Below are positions 1 to 8,596 of a stretch of 22,350 nucleotides of DNA, one piece after another. Positions within the stretch are counted from its first letter, which is position 1; each line of letters opens with the position of its first letter. The notes under the pieces were generated by a model. That model saw nothing but the letters and a program-made list of their open reading frames with translations. It searched no databases and had not been told where the DNA came from. Source of the DNA: Baffinella frigidus (lineage: Eukaryota > Cryptophyceae > Cryptomonadales > Baffinellaceae); contig MU646323.1 of the NCBI GenBank assembly GCA_026770585.1, positions 1,034,059-1,056,408 of the forward strand, in the 5' to 3' direction. Position numbers and translations under genes: made by a program.

Positions 1-43
1 CATCCATCGAAGCAGAAGCCTCTGCGCTCTCATCCAGCGCAGC
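1..43 (-). CDS. Possible exon cut by the window edge (AALDESAEASASMD)
   Basis: The minus strand is open after an AG and reads AALDESAEASASMD to the window edge. The upstream tract is purine-rich, which is poor for an acceptor. The plus strand of the same bases is also open (SIEAEASALSS), so strand is undecided. Confidence 0.2.
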
Positions 44-49
44 CTCCCC

Positions 50-172
50 CTCCCCCCCCTCTCCCTCTCCCTCTCCCTCTGCCTCTCCCTCTGTCTCTCC
101 CTCTCCCTCCTCCCCCCCTCGCGCCGTCTCACCCAATGGCACTGGTTCCTCCTCCTCCTCTTCCTCCTGCAG
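50..172 (+). repeat. CT-rich low-complexity tract
   Basis: Repeats of CCCTCT and runs of C, then TCCTCCTCC up to TGCAG at 168-172. It may act as a polypyrimidine tract for the putative exon at 173. Confidence 0.7.
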
Positions 173-244
173 GGCGACATGTGTTACTACTGCAAAGCCA
201 CAGAGGAAGTCTCAAAATTCTTGGACACGACACTAAAATTACTT
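173..244 (+). CDS. Possible plus-strand exon (GDMCYYCK)
   Basis: A long CT-rich tract ending TCCTCCTGCAG precedes 24 open codons, GDMCYYCKATEEVSKFLDTT then LKLL, followed by GTAGGT. The splice signals are the best in the left 1.1 kb. CYYC could be half of a zinc-binding site, but no partner cysteines are visible. The short length keeps confidence low. A second open frame through the CT tract (Ser/Pro-rich) overlaps it. Confidence 0.3.
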
Positions 245-1162
245 GTAGGTTACCTTTTGACGAATTTTGGTCACGTCCTTGGGGTGAAAATTGCCTTTTG
301 AGGAGAAAATGGCTCAAAGATATGCGACACCAGAGTGTCGCGAACTTTTTGAAACTTCCCCTGGAGCTTTCCAGTAGTAGTATCGTAAGAAGCACTTAGT
401 TCGAGCCCTCTCTGGACTCCTTAAGTCTATGGTCCGACGTCATACGTTCAATCAAAGCCTCATCTCAGCAGAGGGCAACACGTTCGAGGAGGGCAACACG
501 TTCTAGAAAAGGGCGAAAATGATGTAGAGGAGCGCGAAACGTTTTCGCGGAGGACCACGCGAGTCAGCGGACAAGCTTCAACGATCTCATCAACTCCCTC
601 CATAGATTGTATCTCAGATTTCAGTTGGGCTTGGAGCCATTCTGGGCATTCAGAAGCTTGGAAACTCTTCGATTGTACCAGAAATCGTTTAGATGGACAG
701 TTTCTGAGATAGAATCTATGGAGGGACCTGATGAGATCCAAACGCTACACCTCGAAGCCCTTGCGAGAGGGAGCTGGTGGGAGGCTGCCCCAATCTCATT
801 TCAGAACCAGACAGATACTGCCCCGCTATCTTAGGCTTCCGAAGCCGAAGATAAGGGTGTATACGCTATTTTAGGCATACAATGATGCCATCTTACGCCT
901 TTTGATGTGGAGAGATTCTGGTATGTTCCGAGATGAAATCTAGCCGCGTCGCTTGATAAAATTCATCTCAGACGCCGTCCATCTAAACGATTTCCGGTAC
1001 ACATCGAGGAGATTTAAAGCCCTAAATGTACAGAATGGCTCCAACGCCCCACTGCGTCTGAGATAATTTTTGGGAATTGGAGCTCTTTGCCGCCGCTACA
1101 AAGAAAACTTGTACCACGAAACTCTTTTAGCGCGAAACGTTGCGTTTGAAATTCCCATTCAT
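245..1162. other. Left flank: no gene or telomere-like array seen
   Basis: Apart from the foldback element at 583-1000, this stretch shows only short repeats of GAGGGCAACACG (472-505) and a GCGCGAAACG motif at 531 and 1131. Short open frames are present but have no recognisable content. Confidence 0.5.
583..1000. mobile_element. Nested inverted-repeat (foldback) element
   Basis: Arm 675-714 pairs with 961-1000 (about 32 of 40 positions, ungapped), sharing GAAATCGTTTAGATGGAC and TCTGAGAT. The overlapping arm 698-738 pairs with 583-624 (over 80 percent). A further tight palindrome lies at 827-853. There is no coding capacity. It looks like a MITE or composite foldback element. Confidence 0.5.
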
Positions 1163-1205
1163 GGCCGATAAAACCAAGGGCTTTTCCGACGAGGCCATCC
1201 TTAAC
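1163..1205 (+). other. Inverted copy of the GFSDEAIL segment with an ATG
   Basis: The plus strand reads MADKTKGFSDEAILN and then runs into degenerate CCCTAA repeats. It is the arm of an inverted repeat with 1929-1988. It could be the start of a plus-strand gene, but no downstream exon follows. Confidence 0.25.
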
Positions 1206-1316
1206 CCTACTCCCTACAACCCTGAACCCTATAACCCTCCTAACAACCCTATAACCCCCTCCTAAGAACCCTATAACCCTCCTAAGAACCCTATAACCTT
1301 CCTAATCCCGTTTTAG

Positions 1317-1328
1317 CAGAGCAGCGAG
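1317..1328 (+). pseudogene. Inverted end of the TASLKAMERV unit (QSSE plus donor)
   Basis: The plus strand reads CAGAGCAGCGAG followed by GTACGCGCGG. This is the 3' end and donor of the exon that lies on the minus strand at 2024-2083, so a fragment has been inverted. Confidence 0.45.
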
Positions 1329-1534
1329 GTACGCGCGGTCCCAGGGTTGAGGGTTTGGGGTTTGGGGTTTGGGGTGCAGGGTCGAGGGGTTGGAGTTGAG
1401 GGTGTAGGGCGCAGGGTTGAGGGTGCAGGGTGCAGGGTGCAGGGTCGAGGGTTTAGGGTGTAGGGTTTAGGGTTTAGGGTTTCGGGTTTTGGGTTTAGGG
1501 TCGAGGGTTTGGGGTGTAGGGTGGCCGCGCACAC

Positions 1535-1580
1535 CTCGCTGCTCTGCTCGTTCGCGGCGCTCAGCACACGCTCCATCGCG
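1535..1580 (-). pseudogene. TASLKAMERV unit, 5'-truncated copy
   Basis: It keeps AMERVLSAANEQSSE and a GTGTGC donor. There is no acceptor before the homology starts. Confidence 0.5.
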
Positions 1581-1808
1581 CCGACCCTACACCATAAACC
1601 CTGAACCCTCTACCCTAAAACTTAAGACTTGGCACCAATAATAATAATAGAATAGAGGCGGGCCCGTCCTAGGCTCCCTTAACCCCTTGTTCCGGGTGTG
1701 GGATTTAGGGTTTAGGGTTTAGGGTTTAGGGTTCAGGGTATAGGGGTTAGGGTTTTGGGCGTAGGGGCGTGGGGTTTAGGGTTTGGGGCGTAGGGTGGCC
1801 GCGCGCAC

Positions 1809-1848
1809 CGCACTACTCTGCTCGTTCGCGGCGCTCGGCACACGTTCC
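1809..1848 (-). pseudogene. TASLKAMERV unit, 5'-truncated copy
   Basis: It keeps ERVPSAANEQSSA and a GTGCGC donor. The 5' half is replaced by telomere-like sequence. Confidence 0.5.
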
Positions 1849-1960
1849 CAAACCCCAAAACCGCAACAAAACCCTACACCCTACACCCACTCCGCGGGTA
1901 TCTCACTACTCCACCAAAGGGGTTTAGGGTTGTAGGGTTCAGGGTTGTAGGGTGTAGGGT

Positions 1961-1985
1961 TAAGGATGGCCTCGTCGGAGAAGCC
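1961..1985 (-). CDS. Possible short exon GFSDEAIL, or inverted-repeat remnant
   Basis: After TTTTCAAG the minus strand reads GFSDEAILN before entering CCCTACA repeats. The same sequence lies inverted on the plus strand at 1178-1205, there preceded by ATG (MADKTKGFSDEAILN). The opposite strands read MASSEKPL. I cannot tell which reading, if any, is translated. Confidence 0.25.
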
Positions 1986-2023
1986 CTTGAAAATTTTACA
2001 TCCTACACCCACCCCGCGCGTAC

Positions 2024-2083
2024 CTCACTGCTCTGCTTGGCCGCGGCGCTCGGCACACGCTCCATCGCTTTGAGGCTGGCGGT
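2024..2083 (-). CDS. Possible tail exon, TASLKAMERV unit copy 2
   Basis: The acceptor is GCCAG and the donor is GTACGC. The exon has 20 codons: TASLKAMERVPSAAAKQSSE. It is intact, like 2362-2421. Both could be used together to give a repeated peptide. Confidence 0.5.
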
Positions 2084-2224
2084 CTGGCTAGGTGCCGCTG
2101 GCAGGCTGGAGAAGGGGGAGAGGGAGAGGTAGAGGAAGGGGGGAGAGAGAGAGCCCACATGACACTTTTCCCGGGGCAAAAAGAGGCCCTCGCATTCTAC
2201 ACCCTGCACCCACCCCGCGCGTAC

Positions 2225-2264
2225 CTCACTAATCGACCCGGCTGCGGCGCTCGGCACACGCTCC
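2225..2264 (-). pseudogene. TASLKAMERV unit, 5'-truncated copy
   Basis: It keeps ERVPSAAAGSISE and a GTACGC donor but lacks the acceptor half. Confidence 0.5.
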
Positions 2265-2361
2265 CCAAACTCTAACACCGCGACGGAACCCTACACCCTA
2301 CATTTGCCGCCTGAAATTCTAAACCCTGGACGATGAACCCTGAACCCGGGACCGAGCGTAC

Positions 2362-2421
2362 CTCAGTACTCGACTCGGCCGCGGCGCTTGGCACACGCTC
2401 CATCGCCTTGAGGCTGGCGGT
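2362..2421 (-). CDS. Possible tail exon, TASLKAMERV unit copy 1
   Basis: The acceptor is GGACAG and the donor is GTACGC. The exon has 20 codons, phase 0 to 0: TASLKAMERVPSAAAESSTE. As 60 nt it could be spliced in without shifting frame. An equally intact copy lies at 2024-2083. Confidence 0.5.
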
Positions 2422-2429
2422 CTGTCCAC

Positions 2430-2560
2430 ACGCGGGAATTTCAGAACGCGACGTCTCGCCTTGAAAGTGTTTCGTGGAAATTCCACGTTCTTGCGGCGGC
2501 GGGCCTTTAGACTTTTGGCGCGTGTTTCTGGTACAAATCTTGTACAAATCTTCAGAATGA
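2430..2560. repeat. Dispersed repeat, copy 1
   Basis: Shares GAATTTCAGAACGCGACG, a TTGCGGCGGCGGG core and TTTCTGGTACAAATC with 3323-3440. The two copies lie next to duplicated exon fragments and were probably duplicated with them or inserted twice. Confidence 0.6.
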
Positions 2561-2587
2561 ACTCTTAGAAAAACAACCACTCATCCC

Positions 2588-2676
2588 CGAGGCCAGCATT
2601 CAGCAGTGCTGAGTTGTTTCCTGAAGAGCTCAGCCGCGGTGCTCGGCACACGCTCCATCGCTTTGAGGCTGGCGGT
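2588..2676 (-). pseudogene. Fused copy: TASLKAMERV unit joined to ECWPR unit
   Basis: After a GGACAG acceptor the frame reads TASLKAMERVPSTAAELFRK then QLSTAECWPRG and reaches TGA at 2583-2581. It joins the start of the exon seen at 2362-2421 with the end of the one at 3476-3532. It may be a recombinant copy or the ancestral longer exon. Confidence 0.35.
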
Positions 2677-2769
2677 CTGTCCCCAACGAAGGTGCGGGGT
2701 TAGGGGTTGGCATTTTATGGTTTAGGGTTCAAGGGTTCAGGGTTCAAGGGTTCAGGGTTTGGGGCGCCC

Positions 2770-2794
2770 GATCCACCGCGGTAAGGTTGACGGT
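2770..2794 (-). pseudogene. Degenerate start of the TASLKAMERV unit
   Basis: After CGAACAG the minus strand reads TVNLTAVDR, a decayed form of TASLKAMERV. Confidence 0.35.
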
Positions 2795-2934
2795 CTGTTC
2801 GGGTAGGCGTCGATGAGGGTTGTTCAGGGTTGCCTCAGATTTAGGGCAACCTCCCGAAAACACACCAGAAATCCCCCGAAAACACACCAGACACACCCGA
2901 AACCGACACCGCATTGTGACAGACGCGTGTGATA

Positions 2935-2985
2935 TGCGGAGGCTGGCAGCGACGTCTGCCTCCTTCTCGATGTCGTTTCGGGCCC
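2935..2985 (-). pseudogene. Exon 28 copy, NDIEKEADVAAS
   Basis: Same frame as exon 28 (NDIGKADVAAAG), but the 3' part differs and no donor is at the expected place. Confidence 0.45.
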
Positions 2986-2989
2986 GATT

Positions 2990-3054
2990 TCATGGGGAAA
3001 GCATCGCTTCAGTACGGGATTTTTTCCCGTATTGAAGCGATGCTTTCCCTATGA
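2990..3054. repeat. Near-perfect hairpin, 30-bp arms, 5-nt loop
   Basis: Arms 2990-3019 and 3025-3054 differ at two positions, with a TTTTT loop. The arm sequence (GGGAAAGCATCGCTTCA) recurs as direct repeats at 3112-3160 and, altered, at 3857-3875. Confidence 0.85.
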
Positions 3055-3081
3055 TAACCCCACAGCTTCCTCGGGGACAGG

Positions 3082-3191
3082 CCGCCAGCCAGGTTTCTGT
3101 GGAATCGATCATAGGGAAAGCATCGCTTCAATATAGGGAAAGCATCGCTTCAATACGGGAATAATCAATTCCACAGGAACCTGGCTGGCGG
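3082..3191. mobile_element. Short foldback element carrying the same hairpin motif
   Basis: 24-bp arms 3082-3105 and 3168-3191 with one mismatch flank two direct copies of ATAGGGAAAGCATCGCTTCA. It looks like a small terminal-inverted-repeat element. Confidence 0.6.
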
Positions 3192-3275
3192 CCTGTGAAA
3201 GGAAGGTGTGGGGTTAGGGCTTGGGGGTTGGGGTTGGGTTTCGGGAGTAGGATTTAGGGTTTAGGGTGTAGGGTC

Positions 3276-3315
3276 TCGTCCCCGAGGCCAGCGTTCAGCA
3301 GCGCTTGCCCACGCC
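3276..3315 (-). pseudogene. Partial copy of the ECWPR unit
   Basis: The minus strand matches the 3' half of 3476-3532 (AERWPRG in the corresponding frame). The acceptor side is replaced and no donor is visible. Confidence 0.4.
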
Positions 3316-3322
3316 AGATCAC

Positions 3323-3440
3323 ACGAGGAAATTTCAGAACGCGACGTTTCGCTTTAAAAGTGTTTGTGGTACAAAATCTACATTGTTGCGGCGGCGGGGT
3401 GTTGACTTTTGGCTTGTTTCTGGTACAAATCTTCAGAATC
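3323..3440. repeat. Dispersed repeat, copy 2
   Basis: Second copy of the element at 2430-2560, with small indels. Contains two TGGTACAAA motifs. Confidence 0.6.
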
Positions 3441-3475
3441 TACTCACGGCAAATTCTGACTTGCGGCCTGGTGGT

Positions 3476-3532
3476 CTGTGCCCGAGGCCAGCATTCAGTA
3501 GCGCGTAGGCGCTTTCTGAAGAGCGAGGTATT
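3476..3532 (-). CDS. Possible tail exon (LFRKRLRATECWPRAQ)
   Basis: The acceptor is TTGCAG. It has 19 codons in phase 0: NTSLFRKRLRATECWPRAQ. No GT or GC follows at the end of homology, so the 3' boundary is unknown. A second acceptor (CTCTTCAG) inside is shared with the copy at 2588-2676. Two further copies (2588-2676, 3276-3315) show the unit is repeated. Confidence 0.35.
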
Positions 3533-3689
3533 CTGCAAGGCAGCCGATCGAACCGATGGTTTGCAGCGGAATAAGATGACTTTGTACCGAACAATCGTTA
3601 ATCAGTACCACGAAAACAGATGGGCTGATCTGCGAAGCCCCACGCTCTGTCGGCAAAAGTACTTTGCACCTCAGACGTTCCGAGTTGAC

Positions 3690-3975
3690 ACTGGAACAAT
3701 CAATTTCATAGGAACCTCACAGGAAAATTGTCGGTTTCATAGGAAGCTCAAAGGGGAATTATCAGTTTCATAGGAGAATTAAGAAATTGGCACCTGGCTG
3801 AGAGAGCCCGCGGCAGTGACGCCTGCCTCCGGATGTCGTGTCGGTCCCGATTTCATAGGGAAAGCATCGCCTCAACTGGGCAACAATCAATTTCATAGGA
3901 ACTCATACGGGAATTATCGGTTTCATAGGAAGCTTATAGGGGAATTGTCGGTGTCATAGGAAAAGCATAAGAAAT
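3690..3975. repeat. TTTCATAGGAA minisatellite in two blocks
   Basis: Units of about 33 bp containing ATCGGTTTCATAGGAAGCT occur at 3697-3778 and again at 3849-3965, with the frameshifted exon 28 copy between them. Confidence 0.65.
3794..3843 (-). pseudogene. Exon 28 copy with one-base deletion
   Basis: It aligns with exon 28 through its donor (CCAG then GTGCCA) but is one base short in the middle, which shifts the frame. Confidence 0.55.
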
Positions 3976-3981
3976 CGGCAC

Positions 3982-4053
3982 CTGGGTGAGAGAGCCCGCG
4001 GCAGCGACGTCGGCCTTGCCGATGTCGTTTCTCGGCACTGACGCCTCGGAACC
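3982..4053 (-). CDS. Exon 28: C-terminal tail segment
   Basis: The acceptor is GGGCAG and the donor is GTGCCG. The exon has 24 codons, phase 0 to 0: GSEASVPRNDIGKADVAAAG then SLTQ. Copies at 3794-3843 (one-base deletion, frameshift) and 2935-2985 (3' part different) support it as a unit. No domain is recognised. Confidence 0.6.
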
Positions 4054-7000
4054 CTGCCCCTGCAGGGATTGGGGTTTGGGGTTGTGTTTAGCGTTAATGA
4101 TTTAGTATCTAATATCTATGGTTTATTGCTTATTGCTTATTTTATTTTTTTAGGGGTAAGGTTTTGAGGTTTAGGAGTACCTCGGGAGCGCCAGCGCCGT
4201 AGAAGTCTCCGTTCGCCCCCAGCTGGCCTGGTGCGGTGTTTGGGGGTTAGCATCCAAACCTCACACCCTAAATCAGGTTGGGGTTTGGGGGTTAGGTTGC
4301 GGGGTTGGGTTTTTCAGGTTTTGGGGGTTTGGGGTTGGATTTTGGGGGTTAGGGTGTGGGGGTTGCTAACCTGAGGTTTAGGGTGTGGGGTTTGGGGGCT
4401 AGGGTTTGGGGTTTGGGGTTTGGGGTTTAGGGCGTAGGGTTTAGGGCGTAGGGTTTCAGGAGTAGGGTTCAGGATCTGGAGGGCGGTGCCTGCCCCCCAG
4501 GTACAAACCCCATAATGTTTCATTCGATGAAAATATGTGTCAAGGGTTGAGGGTGTGGACTTTAGGGTTTGAGGTTCAAGGTCTAGCCTTAAGGACCACC
4601 TTAAGGAAGGATCGAAGGTTTATGGAGTGGGGTTTAGGGTTTGGAGGTGCCTGCGTATAGGACGACGTCGCGCGCCGACATGCGGTCCGAGGGGTTGAGG
4701 CAGAGGAGTCCTTCTATCAGATACCCGCCCATCACGTCCGTGATCTGCGGACACGACAGCATCTTCAGGACACACGCGCGGACACGACAGCGGCTTCAGG
4801 ACGCATGAGGGGACACGCCACTAGATTCAGGACACGAGCAGGGACAAGATAACGGGTTTCAGGACACGCGCGGGGACAAGACCAGTACCAGTACCAATAC
4901 CAGCACGCACGACACCGATAACCTAGGAGCCTTAAAGGGCCCCTATGAGACTTCGCGGGCTTCTAGGTTAGGCAGGAGAAGCGAAGAGCCGCGCGTGAGA
5001 GTCAAGGGGCAGAGGAGTCCTTCTATCAGATACCCGCCCATCACGTCCGTGATCTGCGGACACGACAGCATCTTCAGGACACACGCGCGGACACGACAGC
5101 AGACGCGTCAGTACACAGGCCAGCCACGGCACAGGACGCTGCAGGACACGAGCTGGGACGAGACAGCGGGTTCAGGACTCGAGCTGGGACAAGACAGCGG
5201 GTCCAGGACGCTGGCGGCGCGAAGAGCCACGCGTGAGAATGAAGAGACACACCGCGGATCTCTGAAGAGCCACGCATCAGAGCGCAGCGTCTCTCTCAGT
5301 GTACCAAGATCCCGATTACACAACCGCCGTGTGGCCGGTTGGGACTAGGGCAGGACCTGGTCGGTGTAGGCGTCGTCGAGGACGTCCTTGCCCTTGTTCG
5401 CATGCGTCGGGGGGACTAGCTTCTCACGCTACATGTTAATTGTAAAATCGGGACCTTGGTACAAACTTGCAACACCCCAGTACAAAACGATATTAATCTT
5501 GGAACAAAATTATAACGCTCCGGTACACAACCATTTTAAAATTAAGGTTAGGGCAGGACCTGGTCAGTGTAGGCGTCGTCGAGGAAGTCCTTGCCCTTGT
5601 TCGCCAGCGTCGGGACTAGCTTCGCGAGAACCTGGTTTTAGGTTTTAGGGTTTGGGGTTTGGGGGTTAGAGTTGAGGGTTGAGGGTTTTAGGGTTTAGGA
5701 TTTAGTTTTTTTTGGTATGGGTTTTGGGTTTTGGGTTTTAGATTGAGGTTTTGGAGAAGCTTGCGGGGAAGCTGATTTAGGGTTTAGGGTTTATGAGTTA
5801 GGAGTTAGGGGTTAGGGTTTGGGGTTAGACTATTGGACCACTCAACTTGAGTTACCACTCAACTTGAAGAGGAAAAAACAAAAGAGGAAGAAGAAGAAGC
5901 ACCAGAAAAAAAAGAAAAAAAGAAAAAGAAAAGGAAGTTTTGGGGTGAGCACCTCCTTCTTGTTCTTAAAAAGAGGCTTTCCAGAGAGCAGCTCGAAAAT
6001 GAGCGCCTAAACCCTACACCCTACACCCTACTTACCCTGAACCCTCCACTGCAAACCCGAAGCAACCCCCGGAAATCGCGTCTGTTGCTATCTTAGTGGC
6101 CAGGTTTGTGCTGTGGTACAGCTATGCCAAGGCCAAGAGAGCAAATAGAAATCCCGAAAACTAAATCCCAAACAGGAAGGTATTGTACTTTTCGGGTCAG
6201 CGCGGATTTTGGATCGGGGTCGGGGAGTCGGGAAAATTCGAAAATATCGAAAAAGGGCTCTAGTATTTGTGACATATTATGGGTGGGGGGTGCATCTTGT
6301 CATCATATCAATGCATAAGATAGCATAAAATCAAAAATATCGAAAAAGGGCTCTAGTATTTGTGACATATTATGGGTGGGGGGTGCATCTTGTCATCATA
6401 TCAATGCATAAGATAGCATAAAACTTTAGATGGACGCACCAATTATCGAGATTTTCGTTTCCCGTCACCCCGACCCGACCTCGAGAAAATCCGCGCTGAC
6501 CCGAAAAGTACAATGTAGGGTGAGGGGGTGAGCACCTCCTTCTTGTTCTTGAACAGAGGCTTACCGGAAAGCAGCTCGAAAATCAGCGCGCCTAGCTGCC
6601 ACAGGTCCGCCTGTTTCGTTTTTTCAGTTTTAGACATTTCATTCTTTCAGTTGTAGGTATTTCAGTTTGAGGATTTTAGGTTTTTTTTAGGGGTTTTAGG
6701 GTTTAGGGTTTGGGGTTCAGGGTTTGGGGTTCATTATCTAGGTTTTGTGTGTATGGGGTTTTTGGGGTTTTGGGTTTAGGTGGTTTGGGTTTAGGGTTTT
6801 TAGGGTTATTGGTTTGTTCTATATATAATGAAGAGATGCTAGTCGGAGAGCAGCTCGAGTATCAGCGCGCCTAGCTACCACAGGTCCGCATGTTTGCGGT
6901 TTGGGGTTTGGGGTTCAGTGAGGGGTTGGGGTTTAGCGTTTCAGGGTTCAGGTTCTGGTCGGGGTTAGGGGTAGGATTCAGCAGGAGGGTTCAGGGTTAA

Positions 7001-8557
7001 GGGCGAAGGGTTCAGGGAATGTTATGCGGAAGTTCACCTGGGCGGAGCTCCCCACCCTTCTCCTTCGCGGCAACCGCTTCCGGGACGTCCTCTCCTTGTA
7101 AACACTCCTCCTCATTGTAGTAGCCACTACCACTCATTGTAGTGGCGTTAAGCGTTTCAGGTGACGTGTTCAGGGTCAAGGATTTGGGCACTATAGTCAC
7201 TACTTCTCACTATAGTCACTCAACGAAGTAACTTCTAGGGGTTGAAAGGCGTATTGTCTCGGTATTTTTTAGGGTTGAGGATTAGGTTTCACCTGGGCGG
7301 AGGCCTTGAAGGCGTCCTCCCCGCCCTTCTCCTTCGCGGCAACTGCCTCGGGAATGTCTGCGTCCAGTCCCCCGATGCCCACCATCTCCCCCTCCTGATT
7401 TGGGGTTTAGGGCTTAGAGTTTGGGGTTTAGGGTTTGGAGTTTGGGGTTTAGGGTTCAGGGTTTAGGGTTTAGGGTTTAGGGTTTAGGGCTTGGGGTTTA
7501 GAGTTAAGGCTTTAGGGTTTGGAGGTTGGGGTTTGGGGTTTGGGGTTTAGGGTTTAGGGTTTAGGGTTTAGGGTTTAGGGTTTGGGTTTAGGGCTTGGGG
7601 TTTAGAGTTAAGACCTAAGGGTTTGGAGGTTGGGGTTTAGGGTTTAGGGTTTCGGGTTCAGGGTTTAGGGTTTAGGGTTTAGGGTTTAGGGTTTAGGGTT
7701 TAGGGTTTAGGGTTTAGGGTTTAGGGTTTAGGGTTTATGGGTTGGGGTTTATGAGTTAGTGTTTAGGTGTCAGGGTTTAGGGCTGAGGGTTCTTCTACAG
7801 ACCTTGTGCGAGGCGTGCAGACCCAGGACCTTCCACTCACTCCCGTACAGCGCGAGGCTTGATGATGTGAGATCGCAGAGTGCCGCGCGGCGCGAGTGGA
7901 TATATTGAAGAGCTTTTGCTGCCGCAAGGATTGCCTGCAGAGGGTTTAGGGTTAAGGGTTTAGGGTTAATGGTCTAGGGTTGAGGTTGTGAGGTCGCACA
8001 GTGCCGCGCACCGGGAGTGGATGTACTGTAGCGCCTTCGCTGCCGATTCTTCAAGAATCGCCTGAAAAAGGATAGGGTTTAGGAGTTTGGGATGGTTTAG
8101 CAGCACGGGAGAGTTGTGAGGTCGCAGAGAGCAGCGAGTCGGGAGTGGATATATTGAAGAGCTTTGCTGACGAGAGAATGGTCTGCGTTATGTAGTGAGG
8201 TAGGAGTGAGAGGTGATGGTGAGTGTAAAATCGTGGGAGTTATCACCGAGGCTGCGCGGTGAGTGAGGGTTTAGGGGCTAGGGTTTAGGGCGTGGGGTTG
8301 AGGGTTTAGGGTTTAGGGTTTAGGGTTTAGGGTTTAGGGTTTAGGGTTGACGGTTCAGAGTTGAGGGTTGAGGGTTGAGGTTTGAGGGTTGAGGGTTCAT
8401 GATTGAGGGTTAAGGGTTGAGGGTTAAGGGTTCAGAGTTGAGGGTTGAGGTTTGAGGTTTGAGGGTTGAGGGTTCATGATTGAGGGTTAAGGGTTGAGGG
8501 TTAAGGGTTAAGGGCTGAGGGTTGAGGGTTGAGGGTTGCGGGTTGAGGGTTCATGAT

Positions 8558-8596
<39 letters not shown>

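Larger units (their letters stand above)
1206..2000. repeat. Telomere-like and degenerate CCCTAA/TTTAGGG arrays, left end
   Basis: 1206-1306 is C-rich on the plus strand with a roughly 22-bp unit (AACCCTATAACCCTCCTAAG). 1339-1520, 1699-1798 and 1918-1962 are G-rich on the plus strand. Truncated exon copies lie between them. Confidence 0.85.

Noticed and set aside
1965-2000. Plus-strand start MASSEKPL (also minus strand at 1196)
   Set aside because: It looks like a plausible N-terminus, but both instances are the reverse reading of the duplicated GFSDEAIL segment and run into stops or repeats within a few codons. Kept only as an ambiguity.
2820-3035. Plus-strand open frame across the hairpin
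   Set aside because: It overlaps an exon 28 copy on the other strand and half of a perfect hairpin. No recognisable protein.
5819-6010. Lys-rich plus-strand open frame
   Set aside because: It is an A/G-rich intron tract, antisense to the exon 24 copy, with no supporting splice or domain evidence.
7400-7790. A real telomere or chromosome end
   Set aside because: The array is short, interrupted, and flanked on both sides by exons of the same gene in continuous phase.
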